64,000 nucleotides of DNA. It comes from an uncultured Phocaeicola sp. (GTDB lineage: Bacteria; Bacteroidota; Bacteroidia; Bacteroidales; Bacteroidaceae). The translations under genes and the position numbers were made by a program. The DNA lies in NCBI GenBank assembly GCA_944321335.1, contig CALUKX010000002.1, forward strand, positions 62,001 to 126,000, given 5' to 3'. The notes beneath the pieces were generated by a model. It made no database searches. It was not told the origin of the DNA and worked only from the letters and a program-made list of their open reading frames with translations. This document shows positions 23,534 through 31,463 of this stretch, one piece after another (the first letter of the stretch is position 1; each line of letters starts with the position of its first letter).

Positions 23534-23572
23534 ATAATTAACTATTTTTAATAATTAGAAAACTATCCGGAT

Positions 23573-23938
23573 ATGGAAACCACTATTAATCAACGTGTTA
23601 TGGAGTTCTATAACTCCACAGGGTATAAGAGTGTAAGATTATGGGCTAAAGAATTGGGTATTCCATACACCACTTTATCGGAGTTTTTGAGAGGAAGTGA
23701 GCCACGTTATTCTACTATCAAAGCAATTCTTGACGGAAATCCGTATTTATCTGCGGAATGGTTAATGAGGGGAACCGGAGAAATGTTACTCAAACGAGAA
23801 CCGAATAATCCATCTTCAGAGAAAGACGAACTTGAAAAAATAAAGGCTGAATTGAATCAAATGATTGGGGAAAACCGATTGCTAAGAGAGCAACTTGGTT
23901 TACCTCAGAGGAAAGAAGTTCCGGGAAAGAGTGCATAA
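23573..23938 (+). CDS. Phage repressor-like HTH regulator
   Basis: The 121-residue product starts with a helix-turn-helix domain of the type KSVRLWAKELGIPYTTLSEFLRGSEP (about 19-44), like small CI/BetR-type phage regulators. It continues through YLSAEWLMRGTGEML and ends in a leucine-rich coiled coil (ELEKIKAELNQMIGENRLL) that should make dimers. There is no LexA-type cleavage domain. Divergent placement across two matching operators supports a lysogeny repressor role. Confidence 0.85.
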   Translation: METTINQRVMEFYNSTGYKSVRLWAKELGIPYTTLSEFLRGSEPRYSTIKAILDGNPYLSAEWLMRGTGEMLLKREPNNPSSEKDELEKIKAELNQMIGENRLLREQLGLPQRKEVPGKSA

Positions 23939-23969
23939 TTTATGATTTGTTAACCAAAAAGAGATTACA

Positions 23970-24395
23970 ATGAAAAAACTAATATTCATAATAGTTGCAC
24001 TACTCTCTTTTACATTTAAAGGGATAGCGCAAGACCTATACATCTACGGTGGAGAAGATCACGATGTCTTTCTTGGTTGTTTAACTTGCAGTAAGTATTC
24101 CAGCAATTCAATATGGAATGCTTATGGTGACCATGGAAGCAAATATAACAGTAACTCTATCTGGAACGCATACGGAGATTTTGGGAGTGAATATAGCAGC
24201 CTATCACCGTGGAATGAATATGCAACTAACCCACCAGTTCTTGTTGATAAAGAAGGGAACTTCTATGGTTATTTAACAGCCAATAAGTATGCTAGCAATC
24301 GTGCTGATTTTGATTTGGCTCTCATTTTATACAAATATTATGACCTTATCCGGGATGATGTATCAAAGTGGTATGAGAAAATTTTCGAGGAATGA
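23970..24395 (+). CDS. Secreted protein with repeated SNSIWNAYG motifs
   Basis: The 141-residue product has a clear signal peptide (KLIFIIVALLSFTFKGIAQ). A repeat region follows, three units of about 17 residues: KYSSNSIWNAYGDHGS, KYNSNSIWNAYGDFGS and EYSSLSPWNEYA. A CLTC pair precedes them, and the C-terminal half is helical. The repeats are reminiscent of short proteins seen in other bacteria whose function I do not know. As the first gene after the repressor in a lysogen it is a candidate lysogenic-conversion gene. Confidence 0.72.
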   Translation: MKKLIFIIVALLSFTFKGIAQDLYIYGGEDHDVFLGCLTCSKYSSNSIWNAYGDHGSKYNSNSIWNAYGDFGSEYSSLSPWNEYATNPPVLVDKEGNFYGYLTANKYASNRADFDLALILYKYYDLIRDDVSKWYEKIFEE

Positions 24396-24398
24396 TGT

Positions 24399-24707
24399 AT
24401 GAAAAATTGGGACGATTTAAAAAAGGCAGCCTTCCAAACCATTTACGATAATTATAATGGGATGGAATGTGAAGGCTGGAAAGAAGCTCTTATAGAGAAC
24501 TACCCTGAAGAAGTTGTTGACGTTCTTGGTGAAAATCCTTTTACTGTATTTCCAGCACTTAGCAACATGTGGGAATGTGACGACTATAGAGACCCCCAAA
24601 CAGGAATATGTATGACTTATGGAGAATGGGCTGAATTTTCCAGCAATAGTTTCAGCCATCTTGTTTATGACAAAACGAACTATAGCATCAAATTTATTTC
24701 CTTTTAA
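24399..24707 (+). CDS. Hypothetical protein, prophage accessory region
   Basis: The 102-residue product is acidic and aromatic (MKNWDDLKKAAFQTIYDNY, ENPFTVFPALSNMWECDDYRD). It has no signal peptide or membrane span. It starts three bases after the preceding stop, so the two are probably cotranscribed. A link to the secreted repeat protein is possible. No family is recognised. Confidence 0.55.
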   Translation: MKNWDDLKKAAFQTIYDNYNGMECEGWKEALIENYPEEVVDVLGENPFTVFPALSNMWECDDYRDPQTGICMTYGEWAEFSSNSFSHLVYDKTNYSIKFISF

Positions 24708-24720
24708 TCATATACAAACT

Positions 24721-25350
24721 ATGGAAGAACAAATCCTGAATAAAACAAAAAAATGGTCTCAAATAACACTATATCTCTTTATGTTTATATTCCTCCTTAT
24801 AAATAGCAAGGAAGCTAAAGGACAGAATGAGCGATGGGATAAAAACAACTATATATATTCCAACTATCAATATGGATTTTCATGGACTTTACCTAATGAT
24901 GTCACTTGGGAAAAAATCACAGGAACAGAAAAGCATACAATTTTCAAAGTAGTACAACCTGATACAAATATTACAGTGTTTGTAAATGCCTCAAAAATTG
25001 AAACCAAAGAACCTATTGAAGCTGACATTTGGCAATATCAAGAATATATTAAAAACATTCTAAAAGCAACAGAAAAAATCACAGAACAAAATACAGGATT
25101 AAAGACTATTTCAAGTACATTTTCTAAATGTACCTTATGTGGTCAACATGCTTTTAAAACAACAAACTTATCATCTTTGAAGGATGATAGATATGATGAG
25201 GATTTAAAGATAGTCACTCTATCATACCTATATTATTACAAAGGATATACGTTTACTGTAACCATTAAAGCATATAAGGAAATTTATGACGCAGCTTCCG
25301 AATATATAAAAAACATATTCAGAGGTTATACCATTGTACGAAAATATTAA
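24721..25350 (+). CDS. Membrane-anchored or secreted protein, prophage accessory region
   Basis: The product has 209 residues from the ATG at 24721; the frame is open further up to 24619, but that part overlaps the preceding gene. A hydrophobic segment (ITLYLFMFIFLLINSKEAKG) near residues 15-34 is a signal peptide or anchor. The rest is a soluble domain with a CTLCGQ pair and an alternating beta pattern (YTFTVTIKAY). It resembles small domains that bind or fold outside the membrane, but nothing specific is recognised. A+T content is higher than in the phage operons. Confidence 0.65.
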   Translation: MEEQILNKTKKWSQITLYLFMFIFLLINSKEAKGQNERWDKNNYIYSNYQYGFSWTLPNDVTWEKITGTEKHTIFKVVQPDTNITVFVNASKIETKEPIEADIWQYQEYIKNILKATEKITEQNTGLKTISSTFSKCTLCGQHAFKTTNLSSLKDDRYDEDLKIVTLSYLYYYKGYTFTVTIKAYKEIYDAASEYIKNIFRGYTIVRKY

Positions 25351-25372
25351 TATAAACTAACAACATACTATT

Positions 25373-25561
25373 ATGGCAGCACTACATTATCTGATATTGA
25401 TAATTCTGATATTCATTACAATATCTTTTATAGCATTTCTTACAACGTTCGTATCAATTGGAGTATTTGCCCCAATCATTGCAGCATTTGGTGGCTATCT
25501 TATATTTACACAAAGAAAAATAATATTTAAACAAATTGACAGAATATTAAAAAAACAATAA
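25373..25561 (+). CDS. Small membrane protein, prophage accessory region
   Basis: The 62-residue product is nearly all hydrophobic: two transmembrane segments (LILIILIFITISFIAFLTTF and FAPIIAAFGGYLIF) with a short basic tail. It could be a small holin-like or exclusion protein, but nothing in the sequence decides. A second small membrane protein follows within 13 bases. Confidence 0.55.
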   Translation: MAALHYLILIILIFITISFIAFLTTFVSIGVFAPIIAAFGGYLIFTQRKIIFKQIDRILKKQ

Positions 25562-25573
25562 TTCATTGACAAC

Positions 25574-25726
25574 ATGAATGAATCCCAATATCGATTAGTC
25601 AAAGTTATTATTGCCTTCATTGTACTGGTAATATTATTCCTTATGGCTTTAAATAATAGATACTACATAATAGATGAAGATCTTATGATTGATAAATGGA
25701 CTAAGGAACTAATTTTTATAAACTGA
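25574..25726 (+). CDS. Small membrane protein of 50 residues
   Basis: The frame from ATG 25574 to TGA 25724-25726 encodes one transmembrane helix (VIIAFIVLVILFLMAL, about 11-26) with a short charged tail (DEDLMIDKWTKEL). It starts 13 bases after the preceding membrane protein gene on the same strand and is the last gene before the prophage-end hairpins. Such short genes are easily missed; support is its clean helix and spacing. Confidence 0.5.
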   Translation: MNESQYRLVKVIIAFIVLVILFLMALNNRYYIIDEDLMIDKWTKELIFIN

Positions 25727-25873
25727 AAGTTGTTTATAATATTAAACTTTCTTAGCCTATATGCCAGCTTACAGATTACTTACAAAAGTCTGATAAGTAT
25801 CTGATTATTCGTGATAAATTGCAGCGGCGCAGGCTGCCATTGAAGATACACAATCTAAATAAGCAACATTCCA

Positions 25874-25898
25874 AACAGCCGGTTAACGGCCGGCTGTT
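25874..25898 (+). terminator. Terminator at right end of prophage
   Basis: A 9-bp perfect stem, AACAGCCGG/CCGGCTGTT, with loop TTAACGG is followed by CTTTAATT. It lies about 150 bases after the last small phage gene. It probably ends the accessory transcript and marks the phage side of the junction. Confidence 0.75.
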
Positions 25899-25950
25899 CT
25901 TTAATTACTCCAACAAAGGAATAATTAAACTATAGCCTAATCTAAATGAT

Positions 25951-25992
25951 ATGTCCCGGTTCCAAACTCTCAAAGAGCAGGAATCGGGACAT
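25951..25992. terminator. Two-way terminator at prophage/host junction
   Basis: ATGTCCCG (25951-25958) pairs with CGGGACAT (25985-25992), extended by TTCC/GGAA, with an inner CTCT-CAA-AGAG stem. T-rich sequence follows on the + side, 25 bases before the opposing stop at 26,018. It could end both the phage accessory transcript and the rpoZ-bamD operon. Confidence 0.65.
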
Positions 25993-26017
25993 TATTTTAT
26001 TGATGTATTACTAATGT

Positions 26018-26467
26018 TTAACGCAATCTTTCGTATGCCTTCACCAACATTTCATCCTTACCGATTGCACGGATAGCCAACCAGTTGAAGATGATACTTA
26101 CAACAGGAAGACACAAAGTCCACGATGGAGAGAAACTTCCCAATTCATTGAATTTGAAGAAGACAAAAGCTGCAGCAGTAGCATAATAGCCAATCAGGAC
26201 AATAATGCTGAAAATAGTCAGACGGATCTGCAACATACGTTTGCTATACAAGAAAATTGTCACGATAGACAATACTGCAACAATCACCAGAATTGCAAAA
26301 AGAGCCCACGGTGCATAACTGACAGTCCCATCGGCAACTGTCAAAGCGATGTTACTCATTTCCGAAACGGATGTTTCAGTATAGAATGAACCTACCGGGA
26401 AAGACATCATCACTACCATCATGATAGCGACAATAAGCAAATATACGGTTTGAATACGTTGTATCAT
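26018..26467 (-). CDS. DUF4293-like integral membrane protein
   Basis: The product has 149 residues from the ATG at 26467 (MIQRIQTVYLLIVA); an upstream ATG at 26527 adds 20 less likely residues. Four transmembrane helices are visible (VYLLIVAIMMVVMM, ALFAILVIVAVLSIVTIFL, FSIIVLIGYYATAA and LPVVSIIFNWLAIRAI). This family is restricted to Bacteroidetes and has no known function. It is the last gene of the bamD-rpoZ operon and the first host gene next to the prophage. Confidence 0.85.
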   Translation of the reverse strand: MIQRIQTVYLLIVAIMMVVMMSFPVGSFYTETSVSEMSNIALTVADGTVSYAPWALFAILVIVAVLSIVTIFLYSKRMLQIRLTIFSIIVLIGYYATAAAFVFFKFNELGSFSPSWTLCLPVVSIIFNWLAIRAIGKDEMLVKAYERLR

Positions 26468-26573
26468 AAGATATGGTATTAGCTTGAACACAAAAAAAGA
26501 ACACAGAAGCGCAACGTACCATCCCACCTAAGGCCGACAATCCCTTGCGTCTCTGTGCTCCATCAATATAAAA

Positions 26574-26909
26574 TTACTGTAATTTTTCTTTTTCCTTTGC
26601 CGGATTTCTGTAATAAACCTTACCTTCGATATACTCCTGAGTAGCGATCAAAGTCGGTTTCGGCAACTTTTCATAATAACGAGAAATTTCGATCTGTTCT
26701 CTGTTTTCAAATACCTCCTCCAGATTGTCGTTGTAAGAAGCGAATTCCTGCAGTTTCTTTGACAGGTCGTTCTTCATCTCTACAGCAATCTGATTGGCAC
26801 GCTTACCGATGATTGCCACAGTTTCGTAGATGTTACCGGTATCTTCACACAATTCCATCAAATCGCGTGTTACGGTATTGGTAGGGGCGTTTGTTTTTTT
26901 GTAATCCAT
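26574..26909 (-). CDS. rpoZ: RNA polymerase omega-like subunit (Bacteroidetes type)
   Basis: The 111-residue product has the Rpb6/omega pattern: TRDLMELCEDTGNIYETVAIIGKRANQIA near residues 14-43, with the C-terminal YEKLPKPTLIATQEYIEGKVYY. Omega helps assemble and stabilise the beta' subunit. The gene lies between bamD and the DUF4293-like gene, an arrangement conserved in Bacteroides. Its start is 34 bases after bamD. Confidence 0.88.
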   Translation of the reverse strand: MDYKKTNAPTNTVTRDLMELCEDTGNIYETVAIIGKRANQIAVEMKNDLSKKLQEFASYNDNLEEVFENREQIEISRYYEKLPKPTLIATQEYIEGKVYYRNPAKEKEKLQ

Positions 26910-26943
26910 AATTGTCCTTTAATTATAAATTGATAGATAAATC

Positions 26944-27771
26944 TTATTTATTCACATATTTACTGGCTTCCTTGAAGATATTCTCCACTTCCTTGGAATG
27001 TTTGCTTTCCGGAAATTCATTCTTGAAGGCGTAATATTCATCTATTGCATCACGCATACGCTCTTCTTTCTTTTCCTGAACGCTTTCCTTTGCCAAATCA
27101 TATTTCGCACGAAGCACTATCAATGAAAGTTCTTCACGCATATTGCTGTACGGATATTCACGAAGTGCATTCTGAGCTGTCACGATTGCAGCCTGATAAT
27201 TGTTACCGGTACTGCTATACGAGCTGTTTCCTGTATAGGAGCCCAAATCGTAGTAAAGCTTCGCCGAAAGATATTCCTTTTCAACCAACTTGTCCTGTAA
27301 AGCGAAAATCATATCCTGAGCATCCAGTTTACGTTGGCTAGTCGGGAAATATTCCATGAACATCTGCAATTCCTGAATGGCCTTATATGTACTGCTCTGG
27401 TCCAATCGTGGTTCCGGAGTATCCAGATACAAAGCCTTACCGCTATAGAAACGTGCCAGCTCGGTATAGATTCCACGTGGATAAGTAGTATAGTAGGTGT
27501 TGAAGTAATGGGAAGCGGTAACATAGTCACCTTGGTTGAAATAGGTCATCGCTAACATGTAGAGAGACTCTTCCGCATTCGTAGTTCCTTTCATGATAGG
27601 AATCAACTCCTCCAGGATTGTAGCGGCCTTGCTATTCTGCCCTTTCGCAAAATATGCTTTTGCAGCCTCGTATTTATATTCGTAGTCTGTGCTCTTCAGC
27701 ACCTTATTGTACTCTCCGCAAGATGATAACATCCCAGCGGAAAGGAGAGCCATAACAATATATTTTTTCAT
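26944..27771 (-). CDS. bamD: Outer-membrane assembly lipoprotein BamD
   Basis: The product has 275 residues from the ATG at 27771 (MKKYIVMALLSAGMLSSCGE), with a lipoprotein signal ending LSSC. TPR-like repeats follow (YEYKYEAAKAYFAKGQ, AEESLYMLAMTYFNQGDYV, YPYSNMREELSLIVLRAK). BamD works with BamA to insert beta-barrel proteins in the outer membrane. The start at 27771 is chosen over an ATG at 27780 because of the standard signal-peptide start. Confidence 0.92.
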   Translation of the reverse strand: MKKYIVMALLSAGMLSSCGEYNKVLKSTDYEYKYEAAKAYFAKGQNSKAATILEELIPIMKGTTNAEESLYMLAMTYFNQGDYVTASHYFNTYYTTYPRGIYTELARFYSGKALYLDTPEPRLDQSSTYKAIQELQMFMEYFPTSQRKLDAQDMIFALQDKLVEKEYLSAKLYYDLGSYTGNSSYSSTGNNYQAAIVTAQNALREYPYSNMREELSLIVLRAKYDLAKESVQEKKEERMRDAIDEYYAFKNEFPESKHSKEVENIFKEASKYVNK

Positions 27772-27790
27772 GTTAATCAATATAGATGTG

Positions 27791-27821
27791 CAAAATTACT
27801 CTTTTCCAACGAATAATGCAA
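27791..27821 (-). promoter_or_regulatory. Promoter for bamD-rpoZ operon
   Basis: On the minus strand a TAATTTTG -7 box (27798-27791) is preceded by TTG at 27821-27819 with a 20-nt spacer. It matches the Bacteroides consensus, 20 bases upstream of the bamD start. Confidence 0.7.
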
Positions 27822-27978
27822 TATCAAAAAGGTTTTTATATAAATTTTATCATTCCCGGACGGTTTGCAGATGATTTTTCATGAGTCTTTCCCATTTTTT
27901 CCCTCAAATTCTTACAGGATAGCTCGACAGATGAGAAATATTGTGTAATTTTACCGTCATACCATTTTGACTCCAATC

Positions 27979-30006
27979 ATGAATTTCGAACTGATTTCTG
28001 AATATAAACCGACAGGCGACCAGCCCGAAGCGATTGCACAGCTTACAGAAGGTGTGCTGAACGGTGTTCCGGCCCAGACTTTACTTGGAGTTACAGGTTC
28101 CGGAAAAACATTCACCATAGCCAATGTAATCAAGAACGTTAACAAGCCGACATTGATTCTGAGCCACAACAAGACCCTTGCCGCCCAGCTCTATGGAGAG
28201 TTCAAGAGTTTCTTCCCAAACAATGCGGTAGAGTATTATGTTTCGTATTATGACTATTACCAGCCCGAAGCTTACCTTCCCTCGACAGACACTTATATCG
28301 AAAAGGATCTGGCTATCAACGAGGAGATTGATAAATTGCGTCTGGCAGCTACTTCCGCCTTACTTTCAGGACGGAAAGATGTAATCGTGGTTTCATCCGT
28401 ATCATGTATTTACGGTATGGGTAACCCGGCCGATTTCTACAACAATGTTATCGATGTAAAAAAAGGAAAGAAACTCGACCGTAACGTATTTTTGAGACGG
28501 TTGGTCGATAGTCTTTATGTACGTAACGATATTGAATTGAACCGAGGGAATTTCCGGGTAAAGGGGGATACGGTGGATATTTATCTGGCTTATACAGACC
28601 ATATTCTGCGTGTGATGTTCTGGGACGATGAGATTGATGCAATCGAAGAAATAGACCCCGTATCCGGCCATCGTGTAGGTGAATTTGAGGAATATAAGAT
28701 CTATCCGGCCAATCTTTTCATGACGACCAAGGAAAGTACCTTGCGTGCCATCCATCAGATAGAAGACGATCTGACAAAACAGGTTGCTTATTTTGAAGAG
28801 ATAGGAAAACCGTTCGAAGCCAAACGGTTGTATGAACGTGTTACGTATGATATGGAGATGCTTCGGGAACTTGGGCATTGTTCGGGTATAGAAAACTATT
28901 CGCGCTACTTCGATGGCCGCGAACCGGGTACACGCCCCTACTGCCTGCTTGATTTCTTCCCCGAAGATTTTCTGATTGTCATCGACGAGAGTCACGTGAG
29001 TGTACCTCAGATACGTGCCATGTATGGTGGCGACCGTGCCCGTAAGGAGAATCTGGTGCAATATGGATTCCGCTTGCCTGCCGCTCTCGACAACCGTCCG
29101 CTCAAGTTCGAGGAGTTTCAGGAATTGGCAAAACAGGTAATCTATGTGAGCGCCACTCCCGCCGATTACGAGCTGATAGAGAGCGAAGGCATTGTGGTAG
29201 ATCAGGTTATCCGTCCTACAGGCTTGCTGGATCCGATTATCGAAGTACGTCCCAGCATGAACCAGATTGATGACCTGATGGAAGAGATCCAGCAACGCAT
29301 CGAAATGGAAGAGCGTGTTTTGGTTACTACACTGACCAAACGTATGGCAGAGGAACTGACCGAATACCTGTTGAACCACGGTATCCATTGCACCTACGTG
29401 CATAGCGATGTCGATACACTGGAACGTGTGAAGATCATGGATGAATTACGACAAGGAATCATCGATGTGCTTGTCGGTGTCAATCTGCTCCGTGAAGGTT
29501 TGGACTTGCCGGAAGTGTCATTGGTGGCTATTCTTGATGCCGATAAGGAAGGTTTCCTTCGCTCCCACCGTTCGCTTACGCAGACAGCCGGACGTGCCGC
29601 CCGTAATGTCAACGGTAAGGTCATCATGTATGCCGACAAGATTACGGAAAGTATGCAACTGACCATTGACGAAACGAACCGGCGCCGAGAAAAGCAGCTG
29701 GCATACAACCAGGAACATGGCATTACCCCGAAACAGATCAAGAAAGCACGAAACAATACACTGCTCGGCGCAACCGGAGATACACCGAAAGAACCGGAAA
29801 GCAAGGCATATACCGGTGCACCGCAACAGATACAGGCCGCAGCCGATCCGATTGTACAATACATGACGAAAGAGCAGCTTAAGAAAAGTATGGATCGCAC
29901 CCGCAAGCTGATGCAGGAAGCAGCCAAGAAACTCGACTTTATCGAAGCGGCACAATATCGCGACGAACTTATCAAGCTGGAAGACCTTTACAAGAAAAAA
30001 GACTGA
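27979..30006 (+). CDS. uvrB: UvrABC excision repair subunit B
   Basis: The product has 675 residues from ATG 27979 (MNFELISEYKPTGDQPEAI); an ATG at 27967 adds four. It has Walker A GVTGSGKT (~37-44), the beta-hairpin block YYVSYYDYYQPEAY, DESH (motif II), second-domain helicase motifs (LLREGLDLPE, QTAGRAARN), and a C-terminal UVR helix pair (~635-675, LDFIEAAQYRDELIKLEDL) that binds UvrC. It verifies DNA damage after UvrA delivery in nucleotide excision repair. It is monocistronic and divergent from bamD. Confidence 0.97.
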   Translation: MNFELISEYKPTGDQPEAIAQLTEGVLNGVPAQTLLGVTGSGKTFTIANVIKNVNKPTLILSHNKTLAAQLYGEFKSFFPNNAVEYYVSYYDYYQPEAYLPSTDTYIEKDLAINEEIDKLRLAATSALLSGRKDVIVVSSVSCIYGMGNPADFYNNVIDVKKGKKLDRNVFLRRLVDSLYVRNDIELNRGNFRVKGDTVDIYLAYTDHILRVMFWDDEIDAIEEIDPVSGHRVGEFEEYKIYPANLFMTTKESTLRAIHQIEDDLTKQVAYFEEIGKPFEAKRLYERVTYDMEMLRELGHCSGIENYSRYFDGREPGTRPYCLLDFFPEDFLIVIDESHVSVPQIRAMYGGDRARKENLVQYGFRLPAALDNRPLKFEEFQELAKQVIYVSATPADYELIESEGIVVDQVIRPTGLLDPIIEVRPSMNQIDDLMEEIQQRIEMEERVLVTTLTKRMAEELTEYLLNHGIHCTYVHSDVDTLERVKIMDELRQGIIDVLVGVNLLREGLDLPEVSLVAILDADKEGFLRSHRSLTQTAGRAARNVNGKVIMYADKITESMQLTIDETNRRREKQLAYNQEHGITPKQIKKARNNTLLGATGDTPKEPESKAYTGAPQQIQAAADPIVQYMTKEQLKKSMDRTRKLMQEAAKKLDFIEAAQYRDELIKLEDLYKKKD

Positions 30007-30029
30007 AATAATACACAAAATCGATTTAC

Positions 30030-30599
30030 ATGAAAAAGATGACTGAGTTCGAAAAGATGCGGAGCTCTCAGCTGGCTGACTGTTCCGACCCTGAAATAAA
30101 CGAAAGTTTCCGTCATTGCAAGACTCTGCTGGCCCGTTTCCGTATGATATCCAGCTATCATGAAGAATTCAGAAGCATTCTGGAAGACCTCATTCCGGGC
30201 ATTCCGGCCACATCTACGGTCATGCCACCTTTTTATTGTGATCACGGCAACGGAATCCGTTTGGGAGAACATGTATTCATCAACGCCAATTGCACTTTTC
30301 TGGACGGAGCATACATTACCATCGGCAACCATACTTTAGTGGGTCCCGGCGTACAGATATACACCCCTCATCATCCGATCGATTATATGGAACGGCGCAG
30401 TTACAAGGAATACTCCTATCCTGTTACCATCGGGGAAGATTGTTGGATAGGTGGCGGTGCGATAATCTTACCGGGAGTTACCATAGGCGACCGATGTATC
30501 ATCGGGGCCGGTAGTGTCGTGACTAAAGACATTCCTTCCGACTGCATTGCAGTAGGTAATCCGGCCGTTGTAAAGAGACGTTTGGAAAAACAGGATTAA
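30030..30599 (+). CDS. Sugar O-acetyltransferase (maltose/galactoside acetyltransferase type)
   Basis: The 189-residue product is a left-handed beta-helix acyltransferase. The N-terminal helical MAT domain has FEKMRSSQLADCSDPEI. Hexapeptide repeats follow (VFINANCTFLDGAYITIGNHTLVGPGVQIY; GEDCWIGGGAIILPGVTIGDRCIIGAGSVVTKDIP), with the catalytic His in YTPHHPID. It uses acetyl-CoA to acetylate a sugar hydroxyl. It follows uvrB by 23 bases and may be cotranscribed. The substrate cannot be told from sequence. Confidence 0.9.
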   Translation: MKKMTEFEKMRSSQLADCSDPEINESFRHCKTLLARFRMISSYHEEFRSILEDLIPGIPATSTVMPPFYCDHGNGIRLGEHVFINANCTFLDGAYITIGNHTLVGPGVQIYTPHHPIDYMERRSYKEYSYPVTIGEDCWIGGGAIILPGVTIGDRCIIGAGSVVTKDIPSDCIAVGNPAVVKRRLEKQD

Positions 30600-30627
30600 G
30601 AATCTATGCCGATCCTATCGGCAACAA

Positions 30628-30675
30628 AGAAAAAAGAGGGTGTAAAGCACACGGCTTACACCCTCTTCCCTATTT
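30628..30675. terminator. Two-way terminator between acetyltransferase and secreted protein genes
   Basis: A 10-bp stem, GAGGGTGTAA (30636-30645) with TTACACCCTC (30656-30665). An A-run lies to the left (30630-30635) and a T-run to the right. It serves the + gene ending at 30599 and the - gene ending at 30697. Confidence 0.85.
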
Positions 30676-30696
30676 TTAACTTAAACTATAGCCTGA

Positions 30697-31059
30697 TTAT
30701 TCAGCTGAATTGATATCAATTCCTTTGTTGTGCAGAGTCATAGCCATCAAACGAAGATAGTTTGTGTACTGTTCTTCTGTCAAAGTCTTCTTCATCAATT
30801 TCAGGTTACCATAAACAGCTTTACGAACCTTTTCGTTGCTGTTCTTAGAGTCTTTGTTTGCAGACTTCATCTGCTCTTCAAAGTAATCACAGATGTTTGC
30901 TACTTCTTCATGCTGTGCAGAGGTCAATTTCAAGTACTTAGTCAACTTACCTTTGTTGATAGTACCATCCCACTTTTCACCATTTTCATTTGCACCGTTT
31001 GCGAATACTGACGCAGAAAATGCCAATGCAACAACTAATGTCAAACCTAACTTTTTCAT
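30697..31059 (-). CDS. Secreted small helical protein
   Basis: The 120-residue product has a signal peptide (KKLGLTLVVALAFSASVFA). It is followed by a Lys-rich helical domain (KLTKYLKLTSAQHEEVANIC and LMKKTLTEEQYTNYLRLM). The pattern resembles small Bacteroides periplasmic stress proteins of the Spy-like helical type, but this is weak. It is monocistronic. Confidence 0.75.
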   Translation of the reverse strand: MKKLGLTLVVALAFSASVFANGANENGEKWDGTINKGKLTKYLKLTSAQHEEVANICDYFEEQMKSANKDSKNSNEKVRKAVYGNLKLMKKTLTEEQYTNYLRLMAMTLHNKGIDINSAE

Positions 31060-31133
31060 AATTACCCTAAAAATTTAAAAATTAATACCTAAAAACTTTT
31101 TACCTTAAAAAACATCAATCGTTAACCGATTGT

Positions 31134-31160
31134 CTGTTATCTCTGTTATCTCTGTTATCT
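31134..31160. repeat. Three tandem 9-bp repeats (CTGTTATCT)
   Basis: CTGTTATCT occurs three times head to tail (31134, 31143, 31152). They sit in the probable leader of the secreted protein gene, between its -7 box (31171-31178) and its start. A tandem repeat of this size can change length by slippage, so it may vary between strains. No protein-binding role is known. Confidence 0.75.
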
Positions 31161-31170
31161 TTTTACAATG

Positions 31171-31178
31171 CAAAGGTA
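31171..31178 (-). promoter_or_regulatory. -7 box for the 30697-31059 gene
   Basis: TACCTTTG on the minus strand fits TAnnTTTG. The nearest TTTG lies 24 nt upstream (spacer longer than ideal), so only the -7 element is well supported. It implies a leader of about 105 nt that contains the 9-bp repeats. Confidence 0.5.
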
Positions 31179-31463
31179 AGAACATGTTGTTTAACATAAA
31201 AACAAATAAGCAAAAAAGATGCACCTACCCTATCATTTATTGATTTAAATCAATTTTTCGTCTGTCATAGTGCACGTTTTTGCAATATTTTCGCAATATA
31301 TCGAATTGATTTCGGACAATTCGCTTTCAATATGGAAGACTTAATAAGGATTAGCTACACTTTTTAACAAGATTGTCATAAGGCTTTTACTATTTGACAA
31401 AAAGGAGTTGATAGTCCTTAAAATAGAACTGTCAACTCCTTAAATATATAATAATGTATAGTG

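Larger units (their letters stand above)
1..25900. mobile_element. Prophage, right-hand part (left end outside window)
   Basis: The stretch carries lysis genes (holin, amidase), a DGR, phage recombination genes (RecT, RecE-like nuclease), a C5 methyltransferase, a DnaD-like replication protein, an HU-like protein, a VRR-NUC nuclease and a divergent HTH regulator/early promoter region. Genes are densely packed in two opposing blocks. Core chromosomal genes begin at 26,018. The right boundary is inferred from two terminator hairpins at about 25.87-25.99 kb. No integrase, transposase, terminase, portal or capsid gene is seen, so the left part and both att sites cannot be defined here. Confidence 0.9.

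Noticed and set aside
28402..29403. 333-codon frame opposite uvrB
   Set aside because: Antisense shadow of a well-conserved gene.
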